Assembly (NCBI GenBank): GCA_019843655.1
Contig: JACDQD010000001.1
Location: forward strand, 46,150,443-46,214,442
Reading direction: 5' to 3'
Length of the DNA stretch: 64,000 nucleotides
DNA from: Lethocerus indicus
Taxonomy: Eukaryota; Arthropoda; Insecta; Hemiptera; Belostomatidae
This document shows, in pieces, positions 61,443 through 64,000 of this stretch (position 1 is the stretch's first letter; each line of letters starts with the position of its first letter). The notes under the pieces are model-generated. The model saw only the letters and a program-made list of their open reading frames with translations. It was not told the origin of the DNA and ran no database searches. Made by a program: the position numbers and the translations under genes.

Positions 61443-61559
61443 AACGCGGCCGTCGAATAAATCCCCCGACCCGGGGCCCAGTTTATTATCGCTGAGAAAT
61501 GATAAGGTCGTCTCTCTCTCAAGTTATGTTTTGGCGGTGGTGTCGGGTTAGAGGGAGGG

Positions 61560-61584
61560 CGGGGACGGGGACGGGGACGGGGAC
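61560..61584 (+). repeat. GGGGAC minisatellite, four units
   Basis: Four tandem copies of GGGGAC (6-bp period), giving four G-runs of four and hence G-quadruplex potential. Confidence 0.85.
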
Positions 61585-62394
61585 CACCTGAGCCGGGGTG
61601 CACACCCCTAATCAATAATGTATTATCGTTCGAACGGAAAAAAGAATCCGAAAAAAATAGAACCAGAAATGAAAATAAAAAACGACGGCCGAAACAGATA
61701 AATTGATACAGCTGGGTGCGGAAGGGGAGGGGTGGACGGCTGCGGATTGATGCCTCTGAATTCATTCTGAACGGGCGATTTTTATTCACTCGTGATTTGT
61801 TTTTCCTTTTTTCACTAATTTGCCCGGATTTTCCGGGACCGGAAAAATATGACGGGAGTATGAGTAATCCGTAATGACGCCAGTAATTAATTCGTGAGTG
61901 GGGTACTTACCTGCGCCTGCTACGTCGGATTTTCTATTTATTTCATTTTATTCTATCAAAAAAAGATAAATAATTACGAGATTTCGATGTTAAACCGGAC
62001 GCTGTTTGTGTCTGTGAGTTCACCCTTGAAACATAATAATTTTAACGTAAAATGCCTATGGTCGTGTAACAATAGGCACGACAATCGTTCTCGATCAGAA
62101 ACGATGAATTATTTGATGTAACACGATTACAGCGGTGTTTAACTACTAGTAATCTAAATGTATAATTAAGTGAATAGCGGCTTACATACATTCCAATGAT
62201 TTGCGGAGTATATTCCTAGCGCTAATAATGCCAAATATAATGTTCCGCACAAGAACCATAAATAACAGAACGAGATAAGAAAGATTAAATCATTTAATTT
62301 AAGTTATTTGCCCGGGAATTATCCAAACAAATTGAAGGACCTTTGAAGTATGTATTCCTATTTTTTCATAACATCTAAATTATTTATATATTTG

Positions 62395-63280
62395 TCCAGA
62401 ATGATTGATTTATAACATGCCCTTTTGGTTCAAACCATTGCATTTACATGCGTTCTATTTTTAAGCTGGTTCTTACTACTGAATGTGGGACTTAACAAAT
62501 TAATGAACTTACTTGGCATGTTATATGATTCATGAATTCTCTATTGCACATTTTTCCATAATATTTATATTCTGCAAATAATAGTTACAAATGAACTATT
62601 GGAGTATTACTGAGCATAAGACATTAATGATATATCACTCAAATGAATGCTTATTAAAGAAACCAACCCCAAACTCCTTTAAATATTCAAATTGTTGCTT
62701 ATGAATGCTCATATTGGTCGAATAATTACTCAGAGTTATTTGTAATTTTCCCCTTTTATACATCAAGTTCCATTTTTATGCAGTCTTGAACTGTTGTTCC
62801 AATTTATTTCCCAAATTGTCCAAAATAATTCAATGTTAAAAGTTATGGAATATTATCAGTTTGAGTTTTTTTAAACTTATTTCCGAAATTGAGTTCATAT
62901 TCATATGTAGTTTGATAATTTTTAAAATAAATTTTTGAATATTTTCAGTTATTTTAAAATAAACCTAATTATGTTGGCCATAAATTGTACATCAATTTTA
63001 TGACGGTAAATATTTTCTTTAATTTCTAAATTATTTCAATTATAAATTGATCATTTTCTATTCCTCACATGATTGCCCTTAATTATTCATAATTTCCCCT
63101 TTTTTGTCCAAGAATTTCAAAGCAGTTACTTTTCTGGAAATATATTTTTATTATATTATTTATTTCAAACATTACAGACCTGTTTATATGTACAGCGTAC
63201 ATAATTACCCTAAATGATTCATAATTTGCTGCTTTTGTTCAAACGTTCGAATTACACATGGAGTTCCATTTTCAGCATAA
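62395..63280 (+). repeat. Diverged AT-rich tandem-like repeat array
   Basis: Four segments starting near 62400, 62725, 63069 and 63200 share the plan ATRATT-(ACCC/GCCC)-(10-15 bp)-TTCATAATTT-(C/G)CCCTTTT-GTCCAA-(10-20 bp)-GTTCCATTTT. Spacing is irregular (about 325, 345, 130 bp). They are strongly diverged, so an old array or a low-copy repeat family. Confidence 0.4.
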
Positions 63281-64000
63281 CCCAGTATAAAAATTAACTT
63301 TACAAAACTCTTTACAAAAAATTTACATCATATTCAAAACAGTAATCTTAATCTATTCATTTTAAATGCTAGTAAATATAAAAACTCTTGATTTATTGAT
63401 AACAATAACTGAAATATAATTTAGGAGTCCCTTGTTTTAGATTAACAAAACCTGGGGGGTTTTCTTGATTAGAAAAACAGTTAGAATCACATTAACTTAT
63501 TATTATGTTTGTCACAAGTCAAAGATTAAAGAATTTATTTGAATTCCAAACCAACTATTTGTTCTAACAATTCTTGTTTTATTCTTAAGTTTGATGAAAG
63601 CCACTGAGATGACAAATATGCTACTGCTGAAATATCAAGTATTGAATGAGAACAATAGGCCTATTGTCTAGCAGTAGACAACACTTAATTAGCCTGTGAA
63701 AAACATACTGCCCCAAGATTATTTTCCCATGGGACTTAACACTATTCTATTATTCTGCTCTTCTTATATAACAAAGTAACATTAATTACAAAAATAATTA
63801 TTAAATTTACTGTGATAATAACTAAAATAACAAAAATTCTCTTTGTTTGAAACTATCATTAAAGTAAACAAATCGTGCACATATTATTAAGGAAATGTAC
63901 CTAATGCTTTCATCAGTACTTGACAAATATAAATATATTTAATTAATTTCATTAAATAATAAAATTACACAGGTTATTCAGAAAATATTGCTGATTACAA

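Larger units (their letters stand above)
58926..62394. other. Unassigned intergenic DNA
   Basis: Contains AT-rich blocks around 60000, the SINE-like piece at 61385 and the GGGGAC repeat at 61560. Frames up to 116 codons (61439-61789, -) run through the GGGGAC repeat and are not credible. Confidence 0.45.

Noticed and set aside
1..64000. CRISPR arrays, bacterial operons, phage genes
   Set aside because: No regularly spaced short repeats with unique spacers and no run of adjacent long ORFs; the gene structure is eukaryotic.

Overview
The window looks like gene-poor, transposon-rich nuclear DNA from an animal, most likely an arthropod. The evidence is spliced genes with short introns (141 bp in the best case), an AATAAA polyadenylation signal, several decayed Jockey-clade non-LTR retrotransposon fragments, a piggyBac-like TTAA element, long (TA)n arrays, and no trace of operons or ribosome binding sites. 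CpG does not look depleted by eye, which would fit a genome with little germline methylation. The species is not identifiable from the sequence alone.

Only one gene is convincing. It is a two-exon, 352-residue MIF4G-domain protein of the PAIP1/MIF4GD/CTIF type at 20648-21847 (+), with an in-frame upstream stop, a good start context, consensus GT-AG splice sites and an AATAAA 54 bases after the stop. A weaker AT-rich two-exon model lies just upstream on the other strand (19526-19024). Most other open frames are short, overlap on both strands, or run through simple repeats, and I do not treat them as genes.

Layout: 1-2.5 kb holds two Jockey LINE 3' fragments arranged head to head. 2.5-17 kb is mostly unassigned, CpG-rich intergenic DNA with two (TA)n arrays and a SINE-like piece. 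17-19 kb has a 260-bp CCCT polypyrimidine tract and a reverse-oriented copy of a terminal-inverted-repeat (TIR) element. 19-22 kb holds the genes. 22-26 kb is AT-rich duplications, a LINE ORF1 zinc-knuckle fragment and more repeats. 26-43 kb carries five copies or fragments of the TIR element, including two near-complete ones (39.2-40.0 and 41.1-42.2 kb). 43-50 kb has possible LINE ORF1 debris, a 55-nt poly(G) run, a 291-bp piggyBac-like MITE and two LINE 3' ends. 51-58 kb has a half TIR element, a LINE endonuclease/RT fragment with a TIR element nested in it, and two ~200-bp palindromic derivatives. 58-64 kb has a LINE tail, SINE-like pieces and a diverged AT-rich repeat array.

The most interesting item is the TIR element family, of which I count eleven copies or fragments. 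It has long inverted repeats of about 110 bp, a right end that extends about 45 bp beyond the left one, an internal tandem repeat of 70-71 bp, and very short fold-back derivatives. I see no transposase in any copy.
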